From contig NZ_JALAGU010000027.1 of assembly GCF_022712275.1 (NCBI RefSeq), forward strand, positions 1 through 21,955: 21,955 nt of DNA, given 5' to 3'. Below, piece after piece: positions 15,173-21,523 of this stretch (its first letter is position 1; every line of letters starts with the position of its first letter). The DNA is from Corynebacterium sp. GTDB taxonomy: Bacteria; Actinomycetota; Actinomycetes; Mycobacteriales; Mycobacteriaceae. A program made the translations under genes and the position numbers. The notes below the pieces were generated by a model, which did no database searches, was not told where the DNA came from, and saw nothing but the letters and a program-made list of their open reading frames with translations.

Positions 15173-16061
15173 CGGATCCGCTCTCGGCAACCCCGGCCCC
15201 GCCGGGTGGGCCTGGTACATCGACGACGACACCTGGCGTGCCGGCGGCTGGCCTCACGGCACGAACAACATGGGCGAGCTCAAGGCGGTCCTCGATCTGC
15301 TGGAATCCACCGCGGACGCCGGACGCGCCGACGAGGACCTGCTCGTCCTCTGCGACTCGCAGTACGTCATCAACTCCGTGACGAAGTGGATGCCGGGCTG
15401 GAAGAAGAAGGGCTGGAAGAAGCGCGACGGCAAGCAGGTGCTCAATGTCGACCTGATGAAGGCCATCGATGCCGCAATGCAGGGGCGCCGTGTCCGGTTC
15501 GAATGGGTGAAAGGCCACGCCGGGCACCCGATGAACGAGGCCGCCGACCACCGGGCGAATGCGGCGGCCACCGCGTTCCAGAAGAAGCAGACCCCGCAGG
15601 AGGGCCCCGGTTTCGACGGCACACCTTCCCCCGCACATGCTGCAGCTCCCGGTGAGGCGCCGGCAGCAGCGCCGGCACAGGCACCGGTGGCCGCCACCGC
15701 GGGTTCCTCCGACGCGGACGCCGTCATCGACCGCGAGCTCGCCCTGCTCTCCGATGCGGTCCGTGGTGACCGGGAGCTGGCGTCCCGTCTACTGCACCCG
15801 GAGATGACGGAGATCGGTGCCACAGGTCGTCGGTACACCCGCGCAGAGGCGCTGGAAGCCCTGTCGCCGCTGGTCGGCTTCGATGCGGTCGATGAACTCT
15901 GTGCCGCAGATATCAGCACATCACAGATCGCCCCGGATGTGTTCCTGCTCACCTACCTGACCTCCGGCGCCACCGGCACCGTGGCCCGGAGCTCTCTCTG
16001 GGTCCGTGAGGGTGAACAGTGGACACTGCGCCATCACCAGGCAACTCCCTCCGGGCAGTAG
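15150..16061 (+). CDS. RNase HI with C-terminal DUF4440/SnoaL-like domain
   Basis: 303 residues. Residues 1-145 are a complete RNase HI that cuts the RNA strand of RNA:DNA hybrids: catalytic D8 (ADGSALGNPGPAG), E43 (NMGELKAVL), D69 (LCDSQYVIN), D133 (NEAADHRAN) and the loop histidine H123 in KGHAGHPMNE. The basic handle region (GWKKKGWKKRDGK) is present. An Ala/Pro-rich linker (about 150-190) leads to a domain of about 110 residues resembling DUF4440/SnoaL (VIDRELALLSDAVRGD; FLLTYLTSG; SSLWVREGEQWTLRHHQATP). That is an NTF2-like cone fold whose role is unknown. The ATG overlaps the UvrA-like gene by 23 bases; a GTG at 15141 in the same frame is an alternative start. Confidence 0.9.
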   Translation: MTITAAADGSALGNPGPAGWAWYIDDDTWRAGGWPHGTNNMGELKAVLDLLESTADAGRADEDLLVLCDSQYVINSVTKWMPGWKKKGWKKRDGKQVLNVDLMKAIDAAMQGRRVRFEWVKGHAGHPMNEAADHRANAAATAFQKKQTPQEGPGFDGTPSPAHAAAPGEAPAAAPAQAPVAATAGSSDADAVIDRELALLSDAVRGDRELASRLLHPEMTEIGATGRRYTRAEALEALSPLVGFDAVDELCAADISTSQIAPDVFLLTYLTSGATGTVARSSLWVREGEQWTLRHHQATPSGQ

Positions 16062-16077
16062 CTGACATCCGTAACAG

Positions 16078-16122
16078 TTAACGGAGGTCACCGCAAGGCG
16101 CCCACCCCTTTTGCGGGTTAAC
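16078..16122. repeat. Interrupted inverted repeat with paired GTTAAC boxes
   Basis: GTTAAC (16078-16083) and CCGCAA (16091-16096) are mirrored by TTGCGG (16111-16116) directly followed by GTTAAC (16117-16122). It lies between the RNase HI stop and the TetR promoter. Read as RNA it is a hairpin that could end the upstream transcript, though no T-run follows; as DNA it could be a binding site. Confidence 0.4.
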
Positions 16123-16133
16123 TCAGGGTAAAT

Positions 16134-16155
16134 TTGCATTGCGTGCAAGAATGCA
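16134..16155. promoter_or_regulatory. Candidate TetR operator
   Basis: Two interlocking dyads: TTGCA (16134-16138) with TGCAA (16144-16148), and TGCATT (16135-16140) with AATGCA (16150-16155). The site overlaps the expected -35 region upstream of TACAAC (16163-16168), the usual place for autorepression by a TetR regulator. Confidence 0.5.
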
Positions 16156-16162
16156 CCCGGTG

Positions 16163-16168
16163 TACAAC
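16163..16168 (+). promoter_or_regulatory. -10 hexamer of the tetR-MFS operon
   Basis: TACAAC ends 8 bases before GTG 16177, suggesting a leaderless start for the regulator. Confidence 0.45.
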
Positions 16169-16176
16169 AGACTCTC

Positions 16177-16908
16177 GTGACTGAGAGAAACACCGACTGC
16201 CCGGGGCTGCGCGAGCGCAAGCGCCGGGAAACGAGACAACGCATCGAGGACTGCGGCACTGAGCTGATCCTCGAGCGTGGTTTCGACCAGGTCACCCTGG
16301 AGGAGATCTGCGAGAAAGCCGGTATCAGCCGCCGCACCTTCTTCAACTACTTCGAGTCGAAGGACCAGGTCGCGTCCGGGACAGGCGTCCCACTGCTCGA
16401 TCCCGGGGAACTCGACGCCTTCGCGACCGCCGATTCCGACAATATCGTCCGCGACATCCTCCGCTACATCGGGGAACGCGTCGACAACGACCCGGACACC
16501 TCGCTCGCACTCTCCCCTGACCGGGAGACGAGCCTGAGGATCAAGGCCCGACGCCGCAGGATCGTCAAGGAGACCCCGTACCTCATGCTGGCCGGCCTGT
16601 ACCGGTTCGACCAGCTCGCGGGAACGGCACTGGAGACCATCCGCCGGCATCTCACCGCGTTCCCTGAGCGTCGTCGGCTACCCCATCTCTCCGTGGAACA
16701 GGAGGCGACCTTCCTGACCTCCTTCCTCCGCCAGGTCATCGTGACCGGCCCACTGATCTACAGCGCCGATGACAGCAGCCGGGTGGAGATGCTCCTGAAA
16801 GCCGGACGGGACCTCACCAGTCTCGCCGACGGCTACCAGGACGGCTGGGACACACGGAACACAACGGACACACGCAATTCCACACTGTTGGACCGAGAAG
16901 AACACTGA
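16177..16908 (+). CDS. TetR/AcrR-family transcriptional regulator
   Basis: 243 residues from GTG. The N-terminal DNA-binding domain is clear: RERKRRETRQRIEDCGTELI, then ERGFDQVTLEEICEKAGISRRTFFNYFESKD in two parts as GFDQVTLEEICEKAG and ISRRTFFNYFESKD (about residues 12-62), the TetR helix-turn-helix. The ligand-binding C-terminal domain is all-helical and not assignable to a drug. The gene ends 11 bases before a DHA2 exporter, so it most likely represses that operon and itself through the dyad at 16134-16155, released by an exported compound. The last 20 residues are Thr/Asn/Arg-rich (DTRNTTDTRNSTLLDRE), coded by a short ACACGGAACAC-like repeat. Confidence 0.9.
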   Translation: MTERNTDCPGLRERKRRETRQRIEDCGTELILERGFDQVTLEEICEKAGISRRTFFNYFESKDQVASGTGVPLLDPGELDAFATADSDNIVRDILRYIGERVDNDPDTSLALSPDRETSLRIKARRRRIVKETPYLMLAGLYRFDQLAGTALETIRRHLTAFPERRRLPHLSVEQEATFLTSFLRQVIVTGPLIYSADDSSRVEMLLKAGRDLTSLADGYQDGWDTRNTTDTRNSTLLDREEH

Positions 16909-16919
16909 CGAGGACACCT

Positions 16920-18512
16920 ATGGAAAACAACACGGAGACGCAGGCGACACAGCCTCAGACTGCGTCCACCGCGGCCACGGACACTGCCGCGGTCGCACCC
17001 AAGAACAACGTCCCGCTGGTCTTCAGCGCCCTCATGCTGGGCATGCTGCTGGTCTCGCTGGGACAGACCATCTTCTCCACCGCACTGCCGACCGTCGTCG
17101 GTGAGCTCGGTGGCACCGACCAGCAGAGCTGGGTCATCACCTCGTTCCTGCTGGCACAGACCATCGGCCTGCCGATCTACGGCAAGCTCGGTGACCAGAT
17201 CGGCCGCAAGCCGCTGTTCATCTTCGCTCTGGGCACGTATCTCGCCGGTTCAGTGGTCGGTGCACTGGCCCCGAACATCTGGGTCATCATCATCGCCCGA
17301 GCCATCCAGGGTGTCGGTGGCGGCGGCATGATGGTCCTCTCGCAGGCCATCATCGCCGACGTCGTCCCGGCCCGTCAGCGCGGCAAGTACATGGGCATGA
17401 TGGGCGCCGTCTTCGGCCTGTCCTCCGTGCTCGGCCCGCTGCTCGGTGGCGTCTTCACCGACGGTCCCGGCTGGCGCTGGGCCCTCTGGTTCAACGTCCC
17501 CATCGCCCTGATCGCCATCGCCATCTCCCTCTTCGCACTGCACGTCCCGAAGCGTGGTGAAGGTGCCAAACTCGATATCTGGGGCACCCTGTTCATGGCC
17601 GGCTTCGCCACCTGCCTGATCCTCTTCATCACCTGGGGCGGCAAGGACTACGCCTGGGGTTCGGCCACCATCATCGGCCTCATCATCGCGACCGTCATCT
17701 GCGGCGTCCTCTTCGTCATCGCCGAGTCCAGGGCCTCAGCTCCCATCATCCCGCTGGAACTGTTCAAGAGCCGCAACTTCGTGCTCTGCTCCGCGTCCGG
17801 CATCATCATCGGTGTCGTCATGCTCGGCACCCTGGCCTACATGCCGACCTACATCCAGATGGTCCACGGCATGTCGCCGACCAAGGCCGGTCTGATGATG
17901 ATCCCGATGGTCCTGGGTATGCTGCCGACCTCGATCATTGTCGGTATCGTCGTGTCCCGCACCGGCCGGTACAAGTGGTACCCGGTCATCGGTATGCTGA
18001 TCACCGCCGTAGGCCTTTTCCTGCTCGGTGGTCTCGAGACCCACGACGGTCTGGTGCACCTCGGCCTGGTCCTCTACGTCTTCGGCTTCGGTATCGGTAT
18101 GGCGATGCAGTTGCTCGTTCTCATGGTGCAGAACTCCTTCCCGGTCACCATGGTCGGAACCGCCACCGCATCGAACAACTTCTTCCGCCAGATCGGCATG
18201 TCCGTCGGTTCCGCGGTCGTGGGTTCCGTGTTCACCTCGCGTCTGCAGGACAACATGGCCGACCGTGTGCCGGGTGCCCTGCAGTCCCTCGGGGACAAGG
18301 CCGCCGAGTACACCGCCATATTCTCCGGTGAGAACCACAGCCTGACCCCCGCTCTCGTCGACAGCCTGCCGGGGCCGCTGCACGAGGCGATCATCACCAG
18401 CTACAACGACGGCCTCGTGCCGATCTTCACCGTGCTGGTCCCGTTCGCTCTTGTCGCCGCAGCCATCCTCTTCTTCACCCGTGAGGAAAAGCTCAAGGAA
18501 ACCGTGGAGTAG
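16920..18512 (+). CDS. MFS multidrug exporter, DHA2 (EmrB/QacA) family
   Basis: 530 residues with a polar Thr/Ala-rich N-terminus (about 30 residues) and about 14 membrane helices, as in DHA2 proton-drug antiporters. Visible family motifs: the helix 1 region SLGQTIFSTALPTVVGEL, motif A GKLGDQIGRKPLF in the loop after helix 2, motif B-like RAIQGVGGGGMMVLSQ, and the motif C-like region GLSSVLGPLLGG. Later segments include FFRQIGMSVGSAVVGSVF, typical of the family. GAGGA lies 6-7 bases before the ATG. Co-transcribed with the TetR gene. Substrate unknown; drug or toxic-metabolite efflux is the family role. Confidence 0.93.
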   Translation: MENNTETQATQPQTASTAATDTAAVAPKNNVPLVFSALMLGMLLVSLGQTIFSTALPTVVGELGGTDQQSWVITSFLLAQTIGLPIYGKLGDQIGRKPLFIFALGTYLAGSVVGALAPNIWVIIIARAIQGVGGGGMMVLSQAIIADVVPARQRGKYMGMMGAVFGLSSVLGPLLGGVFTDGPGWRWALWFNVPIALIAIAISLFALHVPKRGEGAKLDIWGTLFMAGFATCLILFITWGGKDYAWGSATIIGLIIATVICGVLFVIAESRASAPIIPLELFKSRNFVLCSASGIIIGVVMLGTLAYMPTYIQMVHGMSPTKAGLMMIPMVLGMLPTSIIVGIVVSRTGRYKWYPVIGMLITAVGLFLLGGLETHDGLVHLGLVLYVFGFGIGMAMQLLVLMVQNSFPVTMVGTATASNNFFRQIGMSVGSAVVGSVFTSRLQDNMADRVPGALQSLGDKAAEYTAIFSGENHSLTPALVDSLPGPLHEAIITSYNDGLVPIFTVLVPFALVAAAILFFTREEKLKETVE

Positions 18513-18562
18513 TCGGTGTAGTCCTCACCTCCTCGGATTCCCCGGGCCCCGCCCCGGTACAC

Positions 18563-18597
18563 GAAGTCCCGGTCACCGTCACAGTGACCGGGGCTTC
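18563..18597 (+). terminator. Hairpin after the MFS gene
   Basis: GAAGTCCCGGTCAC pairs with GTGACCGGGGCTTC (18584-18597) with a single T:G mismatch and a 7-nt loop. It lies between the 3' ends of two converging genes (MFS and GNAT) and can serve as a bidirectional terminator although the T-run is poor. Confidence 0.65.
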
Positions 18598-18625
18598 TCG
18601 CGCAGGTTCAGGACGCCAGGAGAGT

Positions 18626-19234
18626 CTAGGAAGCTTCAGCGGACTCAGCGGACTCAGCGGACTCAGCGGATTCCTCGGGCTCATCACTCTCGCCCGACTT
18701 GACGACCCGCTCCTGATACTCGGGGTGGGCGGGACCGCCCTCCAGGACCTTCTCGAAGCTGACGATGTCCCGCCAGTTCCCCTTCATCGGGCCGTAGGTC
18801 ATCTTCGCCATCGTGTGGGCGGTACCGATCTCCTTGAAACCGCGGGAACGGTGCAGCTTCATCGAACCGGGGTTCTCGGGGAAGACCACGGCGTGGATGG
18901 ACCAGCATCCGGCTTCCGTGGACTTCTCGATGAGGTGGTCCAGGAGGGCACCCGCCACTCCCCTGCCGGTGGCGTCCGGGGACACGTAGACCGAGTCCTC
19001 CACCACGCCACTGAACACAGACCGGTGTGAGTACCAGGATCCGGTGACCCAGCCGAGGATCTTGCCGTCCTCGTCCGCGACGAACATGAGGTTGGGACGC
19101 CGGTGGGCCGTGAACTCCTCCCACGTGACGGTCTCACCTTCATATGTCGCGTGGCCGGTGTTCATACCGGCCTGCTGAATCGACGCGACCTGTGGGTAGT
19201 CGCCCTCCCTCATGGGGCGGATGGTGAATGTCAT
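18626..19234 (-). CDS. GNAT N-acetyltransferase (phosphinothricin/methionine-sulfone acetyltransferase-like)
   Basis: 202 residues from ATG 19234. Transfers acetyl from acetyl-CoA to a small amine. The pattern is PAT-like: IRPMREGDYPQVASIQQAGM at the N-terminus, GWVTGSWYSHRSVFSGVVEDSVYV around strand 4, the acetyl-CoA loop SPDATGRGVAGALLDHL, VFPENPGSMKLHRSRGF and KGNWRDIV. Substrate cannot be fixed from sequence. TACAAT 7 bases before the ATG sets the start; the in-frame upstream codons are not needed. After the core domain (about residue 170) an acidic tail ends with repeated ESA units from a 9-bp tandem repeat. Downstream of phoH2 by 45 bases but with its own promoter. Confidence 0.9.
   Translation of the reverse strand: MTFTIRPMREGDYPQVASIQQAGMNTGHATYEGETVTWEEFTAHRRPNLMFVADEDGKILGWVTGSWYSHRSVFSGVVEDSVYVSPDATGRGVAGALLDHLIEKSTEAGCWSIHAVVFPENPGSMKLHRSRGFKEIGTAHTMAKMTYGPMKGNWRDIVSFEKVLEGGPAHPEYQERVVKSGESDEPEESAESAESAESAEAS
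18637..18672 (-). repeat. 9-bp tandem repeat, four units
   Basis: CAGCGGACT occurs three times in a row (18637-18663), followed by CAGCGGATT. In frame it codes the Ser-Ala-Glu repeat at the acetyltransferase C-terminus. Unit number could vary by slippage without breaking the frame. Confidence 0.9.
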
Positions 19235-19241
19235 GACGATG

Positions 19242-19247
19242 ATTGTA
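19242..19247 (-). promoter_or_regulatory. -10 hexamer of the GNAT gene (leaderless)
   Basis: TACAAT on the minus strand, 7 bases before ATG 19234, in the short gap after phoH2. Confidence 0.6.
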
Positions 19248-19279
19248 GAGTCGCGGACCCCGACGCGCACACGGTCGCG

Positions 19280-20683
19280 TCAACCGCGTTCCAACAGGTC
19301 CGTGACCAGTTCGGCGATCGCCGATCGCTCGGATCTGGTGAGGGTCACATGGGCGAACAGCGGGTGCCCCTTGAGCTTCTCGATGACCGCCTGGATACCG
19401 TCGTGGCGTCCCACCCTGAGATTGTCCCGCTGGGCGACATCGTGGGTGAGCACGACCCGCGAATTACGCCCCATCCGGGACAGCACGGTAAGTAGGACAT
19501 TACGCTCCAGGGACTGTGCCTCGTCGACGATGACGAAGCTGTCGTGCAGGCTGCGGCCACGGATATGCGTCAGCGGCAGGACCTCCAGCAGATCCCGGTC
19601 GATGACCTCGTCGAGCACGTTCTCACTGACCAGCCCCTCGAGCGTGTCGAAGACAGCCTGCGCCCACGGGTTCATCTTCTCGTCGGCGTCCCCCGGCAGG
19701 TAGCCGAGGTCCTGACCGCCGACGGCGTAGATCGGCCGGAAGACGACGATCCTACGGTGCCGGTTGCGCTCCATGACGCTCTCCAGCCCGGCGCACAGGG
19801 CGAGGGCGGATTTACCGGTGCCGGCGGAGCCGCCGAGGGAGACGATGCCGACCTCCTCGTCGAGCAGCAGGTCGAGTGCCAGCCGCTGGCGGGCACTTCG
19901 TCCCCGTAGGCCGAAGGCCTCCAGGTCGTTCGGCACGGCCCGGAGGACGCCACCCGGGGCGACCCGCGAGATCGCCGACTGGCTGCCCGCGGTGAGCTGC
20001 ACGCCGCAGTGCACCGGCAGATCGGACAGCAGGTCACCGTGGTCGTCGAGGCGCGCATCCACGATCCCTGCCCCGTCGGTGGCCCCGGTTGCGAAGAGGT
20101 CGTCGATGACTGTGGGATCCACCTCGGCCTCCGTCATACCGTCGTAGCCGGTGAGGACGACATCCTGGGCGCGGTACTCGTCGGCGTCGAGCCCGACCGA
20201 GCCCGCCTTCACCCGCAGTGGGACGTCTTTGGTGACCAGCGTGACAGCGTCACCGTCCCGACTGAGGTTCAGGGCGCAGGTGAGGATACGCCGGTCATTG
20301 TCGGCGCCGTCCGGCTTGGACCCGGCGGTGAGTCGCAGGCCGGCGGGGAGCACCGACTCATCGGAATGATTGAGCTCGACCCGCAGGGTGCCGCCTTCCG
20401 GGGTGACCGTGATATCGCGGTCGAGGCGCCCTTCAGTGCGCCGGAAGTCCTCGAGGAGATTGAGGGCCTGGCGGGCGAACCAGCCGAGCTCCGGATGCTG
20501 ACGCTTGCCCTCCAGTTCACTGACGACCACCACCGGCAGCACCACCTTGTGCTCCGCGAACTTCAGCAGGGCCCAGGGGTCCGAGAGGAGGACGGACGTG
20601 TCGATGACGTAGGTGCGTAGACGGACGCAGGCCGCCCCGTCGGGGCGGCCTGCCGGTGATGTGGTGGTGTCGATGGTGGTCAT
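19280..20683 (-). CDS. phoH2: PhoH2: PIN-domain RNase fused to PhoH ATPase
   Basis: 467 residues. The N-terminal PIN nuclease domain (about 24-165) shows acidic metal-site positions in TYVIDTSVLLSDP (D28), VVVSELEGK (E56), GADNDRRILTCAL and TLVTKDVPLRVKA. The C-terminal PhoH domain has Walker A GSAGTGKSALAL, VVFRPIYAVGGQDLGYLPGD and Walker B FVIVDEAQSLERNVL. Mycobacterial PhoH2 couples this pair into an ATP-driven RNA-unwinding and RNA-cutting enzyme. The mycobacterial gene is also near fum and glpX. The ATG start has TAGCGT 7 bases upstream and a dyad overlapping the -35 position. No antitoxin-like gene (as in phoAT-phoH2) precedes it; the upstream neighbour is the lipoprotein. Confidence 0.95.
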   Translation of the reverse strand: MTTIDTTTSPAGRPDGAACVRLRTYVIDTSVLLSDPWALLKFAEHKVVLPVVVVSELEGKRQHPELGWFARQALNLLEDFRRTEGRLDRDITVTPEGGTLRVELNHSDESVLPAGLRLTAGSKPDGADNDRRILTCALNLSRDGDAVTLVTKDVPLRVKAGSVGLDADEYRAQDVVLTGYDGMTEAEVDPTVIDDLFATGATDGAGIVDARLDDHGDLLSDLPVHCGVQLTAGSQSAISRVAPGGVLRAVPNDLEAFGLRGRSARQRLALDLLLDEEVGIVSLGGSAGTGKSALALCAGLESVMERNRHRRIVVFRPIYAVGGQDLGYLPGDADEKMNPWAQAVFDTLEGLVSENVLDEVIDRDLLEVLPLTHIRGRSLHDSFVIVDEAQSLERNVLLTVLSRMGRNSRVVLTHDVAQRDNLRVGRHDGIQAVIEKLKGHPLFAHVTLTRSERSAIAELVTDLLERG

Positions 20684-20690
20684 GCCCCCG

Positions 20691-20696
20691 ACGCTA
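20691..20696 (-). promoter_or_regulatory. -10 hexamer of phoH2 (leaderless)
   Basis: TAGCGT on the minus strand, 7 bases before ATG 20683. Confidence 0.45.
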
Positions 20697-20706
20697 GGGG
20701 GCGCAC

Positions 20707-20736
20707 GTGTTACTCACATGGTTGTGAGATGAACAC
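20707..20736. promoter_or_regulatory. Dyad overlapping the phoH2 -35 region
   Basis: CTCACA (20713-20718), TGGT, TGTGAG (20723-20728) form a perfect inner dyad; outer GTGTT (20707-20711) and AACAC (20732-20736) extend it. Its centre is about 25 bases upstream of the -10, so a bound repressor would block phoH2. It could also be a hairpin ending the lipoprotein transcript. Confidence 0.5.
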
Positions 20737-20753
20737 CGTGTGAAATCAACGGG

Positions 20754-21359
20754 CTACTCGGTCGCGGCCCAGGTGCCGGTCTCGTCCGGGTGCCAGCCGA
20801 TGGTGCCGTTCTGGAACTCCTGGTCCCAGCCGGAGACCGGGTCACCTGTCTCCGGGGCGGTCGGCAGTCCGACAGGGTTCTGCAGGGCGCCGCCCTCGTT
20901 CCAGGTGTTGCCGATCTCTCCGATGAGCGGCTGGGCACCGGTCTCGGGCGAGGACGTGATCCAGCCGTTGGCGAAGGTGGCCAGGGTGTTGTCACCGTCG
21001 GTGGTGAACTCACTGAACGCACCGAGCGCCCCCGCCTCGCCACCGGCCTGCTCGTAGGCGGCGGCGATGTCCTCGGGCAGCTGGCTGGCGTCGGTGACGG
21101 CCTCGCCGTCGCCCGAGCCGCCGTCGGAGCCCTCCGCCCCGTCAGCTCCCTCTGAGCCGGAGGTGTCGGCACCGTCGGAACCGGCGGAACCAGCGTCGGC
21201 GTCCTCGGTGGAGGCAGCGGTGGCGGTGGCGGTGGAGTCCGAATCGTCATCGTCGTCGCTGCAGGCGGCGGCACCGAGTACCAGTCCGCCGGCGGCGATG
21301 ACGGCCATCGACCTGGAGCCGACGCTCCGACGGGTGAAACGGGAACGGGTGATCTTCAT
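20754..21359 (-). CDS. LGFP-repeat lipoprotein
   Basis: 201 residues from ATG 21359, with AGAGGA (21366-21371) 6 bases upstream. The basic start (MKITRSRFTRRSVGSRS) and hydrophobic stretch MAVIAAGGLVLGAAAC form a signal peptide with the lipobox cysteine at residue 33, so it should be lipid-anchored outside the membrane. A low-complexity Ser/Asp/Gly/Ala linker (about 34-80) starts with an acidic run after the Cys. The C-terminal 110 residues show degenerate LGFP repeats (FANGWITSSPETGAQPLIGE, GALQNPVGLPTAPE, GWDQEFQNGTIGWHP), which in corynebacteria occur in cell-envelope proteins and may bind wall components. Exact function unknown. Confidence 0.88.
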   Translation of the reverse strand: MKITRSRFTRRSVGSRSMAVIAAGGLVLGAAACSDDDDDSDSTATATAASTEDADAGSAGSDGADTSGSEGADGAEGSDGGSGDGEAVTDASQLPEDIAAAYEQAGGEAGALGAFSEFTTDGDNTLATFANGWITSSPETGAQPLIGEIGNTWNEGGALQNPVGLPTAPETGDPVSGWDQEFQNGTIGWHPDETGTWAATE

Positions 21360-21451
21360 CTGAAGTCCTCTTTCCTTGAAAAGTCGCGAGGGGTCGGGCG
21401 GGCTCGCCCACACCGTGTCTATCAGACTTTTCCGGCATGTGAGTGACGAAG

Positions 21452-21457
21452 ATCATA
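21452..21457 (-). promoter_or_regulatory. Candidate -10 of the lipoprotein gene
   Basis: TATGAT on the minus strand, giving a leader of roughly 85 bases to ATG 21359. It is close to the consensus, and the GGGGGTA/TACCCCC dyad lies just upstream. Confidence 0.4.
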
Positions 21458-21463
21458 TCCGAC

Positions 21464-21487
21464 GGGGGTAACAGTTCCACTACCCCC
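21464..21487. repeat. 7-bp inverted repeat between the LysR and lipoprotein genes
   Basis: GGGGGTA (21464-21470) pairs with TACCCCC (21481-21487), spacer 10. It sits 7 bases upstream of the candidate lipoprotein -10 and about 37 bases after the LysR stop, so it may be an operator or part of a terminator. A second imperfect stem (CCAGG...CCTGG) adjoins it at about 21486-21514. Confidence 0.5.
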
Positions 21488-21523
21488 AGGTCAGCCGGAC
21501 AATCGTCGGCCTGGAAATTATTT

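Noticed and set aside
18601..18680. CRISPR-like repeat
   Set aside because: The 9-bp units are contiguous with no spacers and are in frame with the acetyltransferase.
20713..20728. GlxR (CRP-type) binding site upstream of phoH2
   Set aside because: GlxR sites read TGTGA-6nt-TCACA; here the halves are in the opposite order (TCACA then TGTGA) with a 4-nt spacer.
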